64,000 bases of DNA from Paraglaciecola chathamensis S18K6 (GCA_000314955.1 BAEM01000032.1:1-64000), one strand, 5' to 3'; numbered from the stretch's first letter, positions 7,560-19,202 are shown. Notes: a model not told the origin generated them from the letters alone. Numbers and translations are program-made.

Positions 7560-9836
7560 CTAAAACGCGTAACTGACACTAAAGGTTGCTGTTCTTGGTA
7601 AAATGTAACGACCATTAGGCGCACTAGGATTACGCGGGTCACCCTCGGTGAGAGCATCTTCATCAGTGATATTTTGCACCGCGAGTTCGAATGTTAAACC
7701 CGAGTCGCCTTGCATGATCAAGCCGACGTCATATTTCTCATAACCTTCCAGCACAACTGTATTTTCATTATTGGCAAATCTGTCGTCAACCATGGATATG
7801 GTGCCATAAAGGGTGGCATAGAAATCTTCAAATTCGAAGTCATAACTTGGCGTTAAGCGTACTTGCCAACCAGGCTGACGTTGGGCTTCATTGCCTTCAT
7901 TGGTGGGACTTTCGGAAATTTCAGTTTCTTGGATCGTTGAATTCAATGAGATAGAGAAGCCGTTGTCCGCAAAATAGTTGGCATCTATTTCAACGCCGTA
8001 TGCTTGGTTAGTTAAGGTTTGTACTGGTGCACCTGGTAAAGCTTGAAAGCGATCCCCTTCCACTTCGTTATAAAAGCTTGTGGCATACACAGTGTAGTTT
8101 GCTTCAGCTAATTTATAACCTAGCTCAATTTGGGTGACATCCGTGATCAAGTCCTCACCTGATGTGAAGCTATCAAAGTTCTCTCGCAGGTCGTCAAAGT
8201 ACGGCATTTTGCTGCCTTCGCTATAACGCAGAAACACACCTTGTTCATGTTGAAATTGCCAATTCACCCCAGCGGTAAACGCCACGTCAGATTCATCATA
8301 CTGAACCGCTTTGGTGATAATGCCATCGAGTCCTTCATCTACGGTATAATCAATGGTGTGGTTTTCGTCACGTACACCCACATCGGCGGTTAGGGCGTCT
8401 GTTAACTTGTATTCAAACGCTGCATATATCGCTTTAGTGGTGCCATCACCAGTCGCGTTTAAGTCGTAATTCCAGTCGCAACTATCTTGGTTATCGTTAC
8501 AATCAATACCCGTTAGGTTCTCACCACCAGGGCGAATCACATGGTAAGACTGGTTGCCAATGCTCCACCAATCATCTGACGAGAAGTTCGCCACGTATAA
8601 TCCTAGAGACGCTTTGAATTTATCTGTTTGTTTGGTAATTGACACATCATTGGTGAATGATTCAATATCTTTTTGTACTACCCAGCGACCAATTTGCTGG
8701 ACTAAGGTATCCCCCTCATAAAGTTCACCTGTTACCGCACCTGTGGCAGATAGCCCATTATCAGCAACGCTCGATAGCAGTGTTGGGTCGCCGTTTGGCA
8801 CTAAGCCTAATGTATCTGCATCACCGGACAAATGCGCGAAACGGTCAACGAACGTCCAGCCATCGCCGAACTCTAAATTTACGCTTCCTCCTGTCACTGT
8901 TCCTTTAAAACCACGGCCTTCACCAAAATCGACAGACTTAGACGTGCCCTCAGGACCATATTGAATAGTAGCTTGACGGTTAAGTGTGCCTAACTGGGTA
9001 TAACTGTTGTCTACTCCATCAACCAGTGGGGTAGGTAGGTACCACGCTCCGTGATCGTCGGTAGAGCGGGTGAAAAAATTGATCTTACCGTTATCCAATA
9101 TCTTAGTGATATTCAGGGTAAACTGATTGCCTTTTTCTGAGTTAAACCCAGCGTCACGTACCCCTGGACTTTGCTGCACGTAACCACCAAACATGAAATA
9201 AAGGTCTTCTGCTAGCTTCCCAGAAACAACGGCATCAATACGTTGTAAATCATAGTCAGAAGTGGTGTATTTGATAGAACCCTCAGTTTCATCAGCTCCC
9301 TCTTTAAGCAAGAAGTTAGTGGTTAAGCCGGGTTGACCACTGGAAACCACAGATGCAGGCCCGCCGCGCAAAGCGTCTACGATATCTATGGTTTCATCTA
9401 TACGAAACAGGGAAGAGTTTTCAAGGAATGACAACGTAGACGGTGGGAAAATAGGCACACCTTGAACTTGTAAGGTTAAAAATGGTGCATCACCACCTCC
9501 TGGAAACCCGCGCACAAATACATTGGCGCCAGACACGCCACCGGAACTTTCAGCCCACACACCGGGTATCGCTTTAAAAAGATCAGCCGTGCTCTTAGGG
9601 GCAAGCTTTTTGATGTCGGCAGCGCTAATTAGAGTTGTGGCATAGCTAGCTTCAACTTTACGCACTGCAGTACCACTGGCACTGCCCGTGACCACAATTT
9701 GTTCAATAAAGTTATTCTCATTACTTTGTTCTTGGTCATTTTCTTGTTGTGCTAATGCGACATTTGTCGTCGCTAGGGCAATACAAACGCCCAACGTCAA
9801 AGAATTCAGTTTGTGTGTTGTTAAATTCATGTGCAT
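7560..9836 (-). CDS. TonB-dependent receptor of the trehalose locus
   Basis: A 758-residue outer-membrane receptor. Signal peptide about 1-29 (LATTNVALA/QQ), TonB-box-like FIEQIVVTGSA, plug domain (AADIKKLAPKST, FKAIPGVWAESSGG, NVFVRGFPGGG) and a beta-barrel ending in TATFSVSYAF with the C-terminal aromatic residue. It is divergent from the LacI-type regulator gene, and two copies of the shared operator lie just upstream of its start. It most likely imports trehalose or an oligosaccharide releasing it; this rests on context, not on the receptor itself. Confidence 0.92.
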   Translation of the reverse strand: MHMNLTTHKLNSLTLGVCIALATTNVALAQQENDQEQSNENNFIEQIVVTGSASGTAVRKVEASYATTLISAADIKKLAPKSTADLFKAIPGVWAESSGGVSGANVFVRGFPGGGDAPFLTLQVQGVPIFPPSTLSFLENSSLFRIDETIDIVDALRGGPASVVSSGQPGLTTNFLLKEGADETEGSIKYTTSDYDLQRIDAVVSGKLAEDLYFMFGGYVQQSPGVRDAGFNSEKGNQFTLNITKILDNGKINFFTRSTDDHGAWYLPTPLVDGVDNSYTQLGTLNRQATIQYGPEGTSKSVDFGEGRGFKGTVTGGSVNLEFGDGWTFVDRFAHLSGDADTLGLVPNGDPTLLSSVADNGLSATGAVTGELYEGDTLVQQIGRWVVQKDIESFTNDVSITKQTDKFKASLGLYVANFSSDDWWSIGNQSYHVIRPGGENLTGIDCNDNQDSCDWNYDLNATGDGTTKAIYAAFEYKLTDALTADVGVRDENHTIDYTVDEGLDGIITKAVQYDESDVAFTAGVNWQFQHEQGVFLRYSEGSKMPYFDDLRENFDSFTSGEDLITDVTQIELGYKLAEANYTVYATSFYNEVEGDRFQALPGAPVQTLTNQAYGVEIDANYFADNGFSISLNSTIQETEISESPTNEGNEAQRQPGWQVRLTPSYDFEFEDFYATLYGTISMVDDRFANNENTVVLEGYEKYDVGLIMQGDSGLTFELAVQNITDEDALTEGDPRNPSAPNGRYILPRTATFSVSYAF

Positions 9837-9877
9837 ACCTGTCCTGTTGTTAGTGTGTTGTTAACGGTATGTATAAA

Positions 9878-9915
9878 TGCAAACGATTGCAATTGATTTT
9901 TTGCAATCGTTTGCA
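9878..9915. promoter_or_regulatory. Two LacI-family operators in the divergent promoter
   Basis: TGCAAACGATTGCA at 9878-9891 and its exact reverse complement TGCAATCGTTTGCA at 9902-9915 lie 24 bp apart start to start between the TonB receptor gene and the LacI-type gene. The central CG within a near-palindrome of this length is typical of LacI/GalR-family operators. An identical third site lies upstream of the MFS transporter gene at 11137. Confidence 0.85.
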
Positions 9916-10061
9916 TTTTTTGCAGAATTCATTGATTTCACTAGAAATTTGTTTTTGGCTTGTTGTGAAGTAAGGATGTAGTCTGTTGTAAAAGAGATTA
10001 CACTAGACAAACTAAGATTTGTCGTCGAATACTAAGACGAAGTGCCGCTTGCAATGTATCA

Positions 10062-11105
10062 ATGAACTTGGGTAATAGATTGAAAAGTAACAAAAAATTG
10101 ACCTTAAATGACTTAGCTAGTTTGGCTGGGGTATCCACGTCGACGGTTTCGCGCGCTCTGAGTGACAACCCCTTGATTAAAAAAGAAACGCGAGTGCGTA
10201 TTCAAGCATTAGCGGCGTCACATAATTTCAGTATTAACACCGCAGCAAGTCGGTTACGCACCCAGAAAACCAAGGTTGTGGCGGTTATTCTCAACTTAAT
10301 TGACCACACTGAGCAAAGTATCAGTGATCCTTTTTTGTTAAAGATTGTGGGCGATTTGAACCAAGCATTGAATAGCAAGGGCTACGATTTATTGCTCTCT
10401 AACTCCTTTATGGCCACTGATAATTGGGCTAATTATTTCATTAACAGCCAGCGCGCAGATGGCCTTATTGTGGTGGGCCAAGGCAAGAGCGATGAAAAAG
10501 TTCAAGAAGTTGCTGAATCTAATGTGCCTCTTGTGGTGTGGGGCGATCCAAAAACCAAATCTCACTATCCAATTGTAGGTAGTAATAACCGTTTAGGGGG
10601 GAGCATTGCCACAGAACATCTGATTACTGGCGGTTGCAAAAATATCTTATTTTTGGGCGACCCTGAGCATATGGAGATGACGAGCAGATACCATGGATAT
10701 CAAGATGCGCTTGAAGCTCATGCTATCTCACTCGATAGCGCATTTACAGTTGCCTGTGATATCACCAGTAGTGCAGCGTACGATAAAATCAGTGAACTCA
10801 TTTTATCCAAAGGGCTATTTTTTGACGGGATAGTGGCTTGTAGCGACATGGTTGCTTTAGGCGCAATGCGCGCATTAAAAGAACGTTATATTGGGATCCC
10901 AAGCGATGTAGGCATAGTCGGGTTTGACGACATTTTGATGGCTGAATTGTCGTACCCCTCATTAACAACAATTAAACAAAATACCCAGCGCGCAGCGCAA
11001 GTGATGGTTAACAAGCTTATTACCCAATTTGACGGCAAAAATAGTGACTCATCTTTAATAGATATTGAATTAGTCGCTCGCCAATCAACCAAACACAGCC
11101 TTTAA
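10062..11105 (+). CDS. LacI family transcriptional regulator
   Basis: A 347-residue protein with an N-terminal helix-turn-helix and hinge (LTLNDLASLAGVSTSTVSRA, about 14-33, then RVRIQALAASHNFSIN). A periplasmic-binding-protein-like effector domain follows (VVAVILNLID, RADGLIVVGQ, DGIVACSDMVALGAMRAL, IGIPSDVGIVGFDDI, PSLTTIKQN). It is expected to repress the TonB receptor, transporter and trehalase genes through the TGCAAACGATTGCA sites and to release on binding a sugar, presumably trehalose or a derivative. It is probably autoregulated because two operators lie in its own promoter region. Confidence 0.93.
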   Translation: MNLGNRLKSNKKLTLNDLASLAGVSTSTVSRALSDNPLIKKETRVRIQALAASHNFSINTAASRLRTQKTKVVAVILNLIDHTEQSISDPFLLKIVGDLNQALNSKGYDLLLSNSFMATDNWANYFINSQRADGLIVVGQGKSDEKVQEVAESNVPLVVWGDPKTKSHYPIVGSNNRLGGSIATEHLITGGCKNILFLGDPEHMEMTSRYHGYQDALEAHAISLDSAFTVACDITSSAAYDKISELILSKGLFFDGIVACSDMVALGAMRALKERYIGIPSDVGIVGFDDILMAELSYPSLTTIKQNTQRAAQVMVNKLITQFDGKNSDSSLIDIELVARQSTKHSL

Positions 11106-11136
11106 ATATCAATTTATGTTTTAAATTAAACTAAAT

Positions 11137-11150
11137 TGCAAACGATTGCA
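11137..11150. promoter_or_regulatory. Third LacI-family operator, upstream of MFS gene
   Basis: TGCAAACGATTGCA, identical to the site at 9878-9891, lies 57 bp before the MFS transporter start codon. It implies a separate regulated promoter for the transporter-trehalase pair. Confidence 0.85.
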
Positions 11151-11206
11151 TTTTGTTAACTTACGTTTTACACTTCGACGCATTCACCCAAACATAGACC
11201 TTTCTC

Positions 11207-12454
11207 ATGAATCGAATGCTGACCATCATCGCTATCTCACTTTGTTATTTTGTGTTTGCTGTTTTGCTCAACAGTGTGGGTACTGTGATTTTGCAATCGA
11301 TCACGACTTTTGATGTTTCAAAAACCGATGCCAGCACATTAGAGGGCTTCAAGGATTTGTCTATTGCCTTTGTGTCGTTTTTTATTGCCTCGTTTATTCC
11401 GCGTATAGGGTATCAAGTTGCGCTGTGTTTAGGCTTAGTGCTGGTCGCGGTTGTTTGTTTACTCACCCCGATGTTCGCCGAGTTCTATTTTATAAAGGTG
11501 TTATTTGCGGCTATCGGCACTGCATTCGCTTTAGTCAAAATATCAGTTTATTCGCTGATAGGGCAGTTAAGTAGCAATACGAAAACCCACTCATCTTTGA
11601 TGAACACTGTAGAAGGCATTTTTATGGTCGGAGTGTTAAGCGGCTATTGGATTTTCAGTGGTTTTATCGACCCAAATGATCCTGCTTCACTGGCGTGGCT
11701 AAACGTGTATTACCTTCTAGGCGGCATGATCACTATAGCGGCTATATTCGTTTATTTTGTGCCCATTGAGCGAGAACCTTTCACCAGGGCTCAAACCGGA
11801 GCATTGAGCGAGTTTTTAGACATGCTCAAACTGACTTATCAGCCTTTAGTCCTAATGTTTGTTATTTCGGTCTTTCTTTACGTGTTGGTTGAGCAAGGAA
11901 TTGGTTCTTGGTTACCCACGTTTAATCGAGAAGTGCTGGGCTTGCCTGTGGATATTAGTATTCAATTAACCAGTATCTTTGCTGCAATGATTGCGATTGG
12001 CCGATTGTTAGCAGGGTTTTTACTACGTTTTGTACCTTGGTACATATTCATCAATGGCTGTTTAGTCATGATGTTTTTGACCATACTGCTGACCTTACCA
12101 ATGACACAAGTTAGTGAGAGCCAAGTGGTTACGGGCATTTTTGACGCACCGCTTGCTGCTTATTTACTGCCTGCAATTGGTTTATTCATGGCGCCAATAT
12201 ATCCATTGATTAACTCTGTGGTACTTAGTGCATTACCCAATAAACAGCATGCCAAAATGACTGGGTTGATCGTTATTTTCTCGGCGTTAGGAGGGACCTT
12301 TGGCTCAATTCTTACCGGTGTTATTTTTGATAAATTTGGCGGACAACACGCCTTTTACATGTCACTTATTCCTATTGTGATGATTATGTTTAGCTTGTTT
12401 ATTTTTAAAAAACTTTCAGCGAACCGACGTTCCACGTTAGTTAAAGGAGCGTAG
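11207..12454 (+). CDS. MFS sugar transporter of the trehalose locus
   Basis: A 415-residue polytopic inner-membrane protein with about twelve hydrophobic segments in two halves of the major facilitator superfamily. A hydrophilic stretch at about 185-205 (PIEREPFTRAQTG) separates the halves. It ends four bases before the trehalase gene starts, so the two are cotranscribed from the operator-bearing promoter. Likely role: uptake of trehalose from periplasm to cytoplasm, inferred from the adjacent cytoplasmic trehalase and the shared operator. Confidence 0.88.
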   Translation: MNRMLTIIAISLCYFVFAVLLNSVGTVILQSITTFDVSKTDASTLEGFKDLSIAFVSFFIASFIPRIGYQVALCLGLVLVAVVCLLTPMFAEFYFIKVLFAAIGTAFALVKISVYSLIGQLSSNTKTHSSLMNTVEGIFMVGVLSGYWIFSGFIDPNDPASLAWLNVYYLLGGMITIAAIFVYFVPIEREPFTRAQTGALSEFLDMLKLTYQPLVLMFVISVFLYVLVEQGIGSWLPTFNREVLGLPVDISIQLTSIFAAMIAIGRLLAGFLLRFVPWYIFINGCLVMMFLTILLTLPMTQVSESQVVTGIFDAPLAAYLLPAIGLFMAPIYPLINSVVLSALPNKQHAKMTGLIVIFSALGGTFGSILTGVIFDKFGGQHAFYMSLIPIVMIMFSLFIFKKLSANRRSTLVKGA

Positions 12455-12458
12455 TTCT

Positions 12459-13988
12459 ATGAATGGCTCAATTTCATTCGACCACCCAAGTATCGTATTT
12501 TTCGAAAGTGAATTATTTAAGCGCATTCAACTAGAAAGGCTTTTTACTGATAGTAAAACCATTTGCGACGCCCTTCCGCTGTCTAGCTGGAGTGACGTAC
12601 TTGAAAAATATGAACAACAAAAGCTGCTTCCAACGTTCTCACTTCTCGAATTTGTAAAGCGTTACTTTACGCTACCAAAGGAGATAGAACTGAATGACTC
12701 GTTACCTAGCCAATCGCTTAATCAATATATACAAGCGTTATGGCCTAAGTTGACGCGTCAACCAGATCCGAAAGATGCAACGAGTTCACTGTTAGCACTG
12801 GAGCATTCATACATAGTGCCCGGCGGTCGCTTTCGAGAAATATATTACTGGGACAGCTACTTTACCGCACTGGGACTCAAGCAGTCTGGTTATACCCATC
12901 TAATTCAAGATATGGTACTGAACTTTATCGAATTGCAAGACCGCATTGGTTGCATTCCAAACGGCAACAGAAGCTATTACCACTCACGCTCACAACCGCC
13001 AGTGCTTGGAATGATAGTTGATCTGTGTATTGATAATATCGAAACCTCGGATACCGATTTTGTACTGCGTTGTATTGAAGGTATGGAAAAAGAGTATTGC
13101 TTTTGGATGCATGGTAAAGAGCAACTTAGTCATCAAGATTGTGCCAAAGGGCGGGTTGTGAAGATGCCATGCGGAGCATTTTTAAATCGTTACTGGGATA
13201 ATATTGCCACCCCCCGCACCGAATCTTACTTAGAAGACATCGAACTCGCAGCGGAGTTACCGCTTGAGAAACGAGCAGACTTCTATCGGAATATTCGCGC
13301 GGCTTGTGAATCCGGTTGGGATTTTAGCTCCCGCTGGTTAAGAGACGCACAGGCACTGTCGTCGATAGAAACAATAGAAATTTTGCCCGTAGATTTGAAT
13401 TGCTTGATGTATCAATTAGAGCGCAATTTAGCAAAATATCATGGATTACTTAACCATCACGACCAAGCTGCATGCTTCGGTGATCTAGCAGATGCACGTA
13501 AAGCAGCCATCGATCGTTATTTTTGGTCCGCCCAAGAGCAGTTTTACTTCGATTACCAATTTGTTAAACAACAGCCACTCAAAGTGCGTTCGTTAGCAGC
13601 GACCTTGCCCATGTTTGTTGACATTGCCAATGCTCAGCAGGCAAAAAGTGTAAAAGAGGTTTTAATGTCTACATTTTTGCAAGAGGGTGGGTTGGTTACC
13701 ACCTTGAATGTGACTAACCAGCAGTGGGATTCGCCCAATGGCTGGGCGCCGCTGCATTGGTTTGCTGTTATCGGATTACGCAATTATGGACATGTCGCAG
13801 ATGGGAATAACATCATGCAGCGCTGGTTGAAAACGGTAGATGCGCACTTTAGTAAGACCGGCAATATCATGGAAAAATACAACGTACAATCACTTGATAA
13901 TTTAGCTCATGGTGGGGAATATGAAGTACAACAAGGGTTTGGTTGGACAAATGGCGTAACGTTAGCATTCCATGAGATGTTAGATTGA
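12459..13988 (+). CDS. Cytoplasmic alpha,alpha-trehalase, GH37
   Basis: A 509-residue protein without a signal peptide that hydrolyses trehalose to two glucose molecules. Both trehalase signatures are present: PGGRFREIYYWDSYF at 121-135 and QWDSPNGWAP near 422-431. The likely catalytic acid is Asp288 in ESGWDFSSRW and the likely base is Glu487 in GGEYEVQQGFGW, by analogy with characterised GH37 enzymes. Lack of a leader suggests a TreF-like cytoplasmic enzyme, matching the MFS transporter encoded just upstream. Regulation is probably by the neighbouring LacI-type protein. Confidence 0.93.
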   Translation: MNGSISFDHPSIVFFESELFKRIQLERLFTDSKTICDALPLSSWSDVLEKYEQQKLLPTFSLLEFVKRYFTLPKEIELNDSLPSQSLNQYIQALWPKLTRQPDPKDATSSLLALEHSYIVPGGRFREIYYWDSYFTALGLKQSGYTHLIQDMVLNFIELQDRIGCIPNGNRSYYHSRSQPPVLGMIVDLCIDNIETSDTDFVLRCIEGMEKEYCFWMHGKEQLSHQDCAKGRVVKMPCGAFLNRYWDNIATPRTESYLEDIELAAELPLEKRADFYRNIRAACESGWDFSSRWLRDAQALSSIETIEILPVDLNCLMYQLERNLAKYHGLLNHHDQAACFGDLADARKAAIDRYFWSAQEQFYFDYQFVKQQPLKVRSLAATLPMFVDIANAQQAKSVKEVLMSTFLQEGGLVTTLNVTNQQWDSPNGWAPLHWFAVIGLRNYGHVADGNNIMQRWLKTVDAHFSKTGNIMEKYNVQSLDNLAHGGEYEVQQGFGWTNGVTLAFHEMLD

Positions 13989-14203
13989 TCATGTAAACCA
14001 CCCCACATTTAATATTTTACGTCGCATTGATTTAGGTAATCCCGCGTCTTTGGGTATGATATGTCTGAATAATAAAAATTTGCCGACAAAGGCCGCCTAC
14101 ACAGGTTGCTAATACAAGACTTGTATAAACAACCGTTTATGCAGAGTCTTTTATAAAGAGCCGGCTGAAGCACACTTATATATCAGAGACATCAGGGAAC
14201 AAT

Positions 14204-16906
14204 ATGATTCTTAAACACTGTATTAAAGCACTCGCTTTTAGTGCATTGACGTGCGTCAGCGCGTTCGCACTTACCGCACGAGCAGTACCAAGCGCACCAG
14301 CCAATTGGCCAAATATACAATACGATAACGCCATACCCGATATGCAAACGGTGCTGGGTTATTCCGCGGGGCAACGCATCACATCTCACCCTGACATGCT
14401 GCGCTTTTTTGAAGCCCTGCAACAAGCAGCTCCAAAGCAGGTGAAAATATTTGAATACGGGCAAACGTGGGAGGGGCGAAAGCTGATATACGCGGCCATT
14501 GGTAGTGAGCAAAATATCGCGAATTTGACACAGTTTTCAAATGATATGCAGGCATTGTCTGACCCTCGTATCACGAATAAAAATAAAGCCAAGCAACTCG
14601 TTAAAGACCTACCTGCTTCGGTGTGGTTAGAGTACAGCGTACATGGCAATGAAATAAGCAGTACCGATGCCGCCATGATGACGGCCTATCATTTACTTGC
14701 GGGCAAAGGCGATGCAACTGTCGATAACATCATGCAAAACAGCATCGTTTTTATTGACCCTCTGCAAAACCCTGATGGGCGTAGCCGTTTTATTGCTAAC
14801 TATTACTCTACTGTGGGTATGATGCACAGTAGTGACCGATTATCCGCAGAGCATAACGAGCCTTGGCCGCGGGGCCGTGCTAATCACTATTTATTTGATA
14901 TGAACCGAGATTGGTTAGCCATTACTCAACCTGAAACCAAAGGCCGTATTGCCAGCTTAAACAAATATCGCCCACTGGTGGTCATTGATTTACATGAGAT
15001 GGGCGGTGACGAAAGCTATTATTTTGCGCCATCGGCTCAACCTGTTAATCCGCATATGACCAAAGCCCAAATAGAAAATATCAATTTGGTGGGGCGCAAT
15101 AATGCCAAGCATTTTGATGCCAATGGTTTTGATTATTTTACCCGTGAAATCTTTGATGCCTTCTACCCTGGCTATGGTGACAGTTGGCCAGCGTTTTATG
15201 GTGCTGCGGCATCAACTTATGAAGTCGCCTCTTCTCGCGGTGAGATATTCCGCCGATTAGATGGCAAAGAACTCAGCTATGAAGATACCGTGTTGCGTCA
15301 CTTTGTAGCCTCTATTTCTACTGCTGAAGCCGTGGCCAATAATCGTGAAAAGTTACTTAAGGATTATTACCAATATCAGGTTGATGCCATTGATGCTGGA
15401 AAGTCTGATAAAAAAGAGCGTGTATTTATTCTGCCTAATAAGCGCGACCGCGCAGGTAACTTCAAGCTAGCCAAACTGATGACCGAGCACGGGGTAGACG
15501 TTTATCAAACCACCGAAAAAGTGAAAATGTGCGGGGAGACCTATGCACCAGGTAGCTACTACATTGACAGCGCACAGCCAAGAGGGCGATTCGTAAAAAC
15601 GACTTTCACTAAGCAGGTCGATATGAGCAAAGCGTTTATCGAAGAGCAAGAGCGTCGCCGCGAACGAAAGCTGGGGGATCAAATTTACGACGTAACGGGT
15701 TGGTCTTTACCACTCATGTACAACCTAGAGGTAGATACTTGTGGTAAAGGCGTATCGGGTCAGCATCGTTTAGTGAAAATGACCGACACCCTTGAAGGCA
15801 ACGTCATTAACCCTAACGCCACAGTCGCTTATATTGTACCTTGGGGCGATATGGCCGCAGGGCGATTTTTGACTGCCGCGTTGCAGCAAAACGTCACGCT
15901 TAAAACGGCGGATCGCGCGTTTACCTTAGATGATAAAAAACGCTACCCCGCAGGTAGTTTAATCATCGAAGTGGCAACAAACGGTGCTGATATTGCAGCT
16001 ACCGTGCAAGACATCGCTGCTAAAAGCGGGGCCCTTGTTGAAGGTGTAAACACCAGTTGGGTAACCGAGGGGCCAAGCTTTGGTAGTAACGACACTTACC
16101 TAATGAGCGCTCCGAAAATAGCCATGGCCTGGGATGACCCAACCTCGTCACTAAGCGCGGGTAATACCCGCTACGTGATTGAGCAGCAGTTTGGTTATCC
16201 GGTGAATGCTATCCGCACGTCAATGTTGGCCCGTGCCGATTTACGTCATTATCAGGTGTTAATTTTACCCGCAGGGCGATATCAAGATGGTTTAGGCAAA
16301 GCCGGAGCCGATAATATTAAACAGTGGGTTGAGGCAGGTGGAGTGCTGATCACCCTTGGTAGCGCTACAACGTTTGCCGCAGACGCAGACATTGGCCTGT
16401 TAGATGTGAAGCGTGAATTGGCGATAAATGAGCAAGATAACAATGAAGAGCCAGATGCAGAATCTTCAACGGTGGCTGGCAAGGCCTATGCAAGCCGAGA
16501 TGATTTAATAAAACACAGTGAAAACAGTGAAGAAAGCCCTGATTTTGTCGCTGGGGTGCTGGCCAATGTGGAGGTTGATCAAGAACATTGGCTTACCGCT
16601 GGTGTGGCTCCAGAGGTGGTTGGCTTAGTGTATGGTGATGATATTTTCGCACCTATCCGCTTAGCCTCAGGTAAAAACCTTGCGTGGTTTAAAGGCGAAG
16701 ACGACGTGTTAGCCAGTGGTTACCTATGGAAAGAAAATAAGAAGCAGTTGGCATACAAGCCATTCTTAATTCATCAACCTACTGGTAATGGAATGGTGAT
16801 TGCCTTTACTCAAGAGCCTACCACTCGCGCATACCTTGATGGTTTGAATGTGATGCTGATGAACGCTATTTTTAGCGCGCCAGCCCATGCTTATGTGGCG
16901 AAATAG
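14204..16906 (+). CDS. Secreted M14 family zinc carboxypeptidase-like protein
   Basis: A 900-residue protein with a signal peptide (about 1-27, ending near LTARA/VPS). The N-terminal 400 residues are an M14 metallopeptidase domain: SVHGNEISS supplies the HxxE zinc ligands, DPLQNPDGRSRF and MNRDW are the Asn/Arg substrate-carboxylate segments, VIDLHEMGG supplies the third ligand region, and TYEVASSRGE may hold the catalytic Glu. The C-terminal 400 residues resemble a glutamine-amidotransferase-like fold (VLILPAGRYQDGLG) common in large bacterial M14 proteins. It probably degrades peptides in the periplasm or outside. It is monocistronic, with a terminator 65 bases downstream. Confidence 0.9.
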   Translation: MILKHCIKALAFSALTCVSAFALTARAVPSAPANWPNIQYDNAIPDMQTVLGYSAGQRITSHPDMLRFFEALQQAAPKQVKIFEYGQTWEGRKLIYAAIGSEQNIANLTQFSNDMQALSDPRITNKNKAKQLVKDLPASVWLEYSVHGNEISSTDAAMMTAYHLLAGKGDATVDNIMQNSIVFIDPLQNPDGRSRFIANYYSTVGMMHSSDRLSAEHNEPWPRGRANHYLFDMNRDWLAITQPETKGRIASLNKYRPLVVIDLHEMGGDESYYFAPSAQPVNPHMTKAQIENINLVGRNNAKHFDANGFDYFTREIFDAFYPGYGDSWPAFYGAAASTYEVASSRGEIFRRLDGKELSYEDTVLRHFVASISTAEAVANNREKLLKDYYQYQVDAIDAGKSDKKERVFILPNKRDRAGNFKLAKLMTEHGVDVYQTTEKVKMCGETYAPGSYYIDSAQPRGRFVKTTFTKQVDMSKAFIEEQERRRERKLGDQIYDVTGWSLPLMYNLEVDTCGKGVSGQHRLVKMTDTLEGNVINPNATVAYIVPWGDMAAGRFLTAALQQNVTLKTADRAFTLDDKKRYPAGSLIIEVATNGADIAATVQDIAAKSGALVEGVNTSWVTEGPSFGSNDTYLMSAPKIAMAWDDPTSSLSAGNTRYVIEQQFGYPVNAIRTSMLARADLRHYQVLILPAGRYQDGLGKAGADNIKQWVEAGGVLITLGSATTFAADADIGLLDVKRELAINEQDNNEEPDAESSTVAGKAYASRDDLIKHSENSEESPDFVAGVLANVEVDQEHWLTAGVAPEVVGLVYGDDIFAPIRLASGKNLAWFKGEDDVLASGYLWKENKKQLAYKPFLIHQPTGNGMVIAFTQEPTTRAYLDGLNVMLMNAIFSAPAHAYVAK

Positions 16907-16973
16907 TCAGTTTTACAGTAGCGGCAACTCGCGCTAATTGCCGCCTTCGCTGCCGCGCTATGAAGCGCAAATA

Positions 16974-17019
16974 AAAACGCCAAGTGGGGTCACTTCATAC
17001 CGCCAGTTGGCGTTTTTTT
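16974..17019. terminator. Intrinsic terminator after M14 gene
   Basis: AAAACGCCAAGTGG pairs with CCAGTTGGCGTTTTTTT around a 15-base loop, giving an A-stem-T structure that can work on both strands. It separates the M14 gene from the convergent fghA gene. Confidence 0.85.
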
Positions 17020-17101
17020 GTTTAGCACAGTGTCATTCTTGGTAAACGAGTAATCGTTAAATAGCTTAATCGCATTGGCATAAGCTCAGCGCGCGGAATG
17101 A

Positions 17102-17997
17102 CTAATACTCGGCTAAATGCTTAGCGTGAAAGCGCAGATGATCTTCAATAAACGTGCTGATGAAATAATAGCTGTGATCGTACCCTTTGTGATACCGAAA
17201 CTCAGCAGGGTAGTTCATCTCTTGTGCTATTGATTCAAGGGGTTTAGCTAGCTTCTGGTTTTGGTAAAAATCATCCGCAAGGCCTTGGTCAATCAGCATA
17301 GGCAGTTGTAAAAAGTGCCCTTGTTGGCGCATCAACTCGCAGCTATCGTACTGCTGCCATTCGCTTTTATCATCGCCTAAATAATGACTGAAGGCTTTTT
17401 CGCCCCATGGGCAATCCGCCGGGTTCACAATCGGTGAAAAAGCCGATACTGAACTAAAGCGCTTCACATTAGATAACGCAATCATTAGCGCACCATGGCC
17501 TCCCATAGAGTGCCCTGAAATTGCTGCTGTAGATTGCACATGAAAGCGCTGCTGAATCAGGCTAGGGAGCTCGTCAACTATGTAATCGTACATGCGATAA
17601 TGCTCATTCCACGGGGCTTGGGTGGCATTTACATAAAAGCCTGCTCCTAATCCTAGGTCGTACGCTTTATCTTCGGCATCTGGCACGCCATTACCTCGAG
17701 GGCTAGTATCGGGCATGACTAGGATCAGGCCAAGCTCACTGGCAACACGCTGAGCCCCGGCTTTGGTAACAAAGTTTTCATCGGTGCAGGTCAGCTCACT
17801 TAACCAATATACCACCGGCAGGGGTTTACCCAGCTCAGCGGCAGGAGGTAAATACACGCTAAAATGCATTTCGCAGTTAAGTACACTTGATTGATGACTA
17901 AAACGCTTCTGCCAGCCACCAAAGCATCGATTTGCCGATACTTCATTTGCGCTCGAGGGTACGCTTGAAGCGGCGTTCATTGGCTGCGTGCCGCTCA

Positions 17998-17998
<1 letters not shown>
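17102..17998 (-). CDS. fghA: S-formylglutathione hydrolase
   Basis: A 298-residue alpha/beta hydrolase of the esterase D family that converts S-formylglutathione to glutathione and formate. Diagnostic segments are [25 protein letters not shown], the nucleophile motif [11 protein letters not shown], and near the C-terminus GLADDFY (Asp) and GYDHSYYF (His). It starts at the ATG overlapping the stop codon of frmA (TAATG), so the pair is translationally coupled. About 20 extra residues at the N-terminus precede the usual family start. Confidence 0.95.
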
Positions 17999-19146
<1,148 letters not shown>

Positions 19147-19202
19147 TCAAAGAAATTAAGGTTAAATCTGCCCGCAGGCCAGTTTTAATCAGATGAATAG
19201 TA

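Noticed and set aside
14192-14512. 106-codon minus-strand frame at the M14 gene start
   Set aside because: Antisense shadow of a clear signal peptide and catalytic domain; no independent support.
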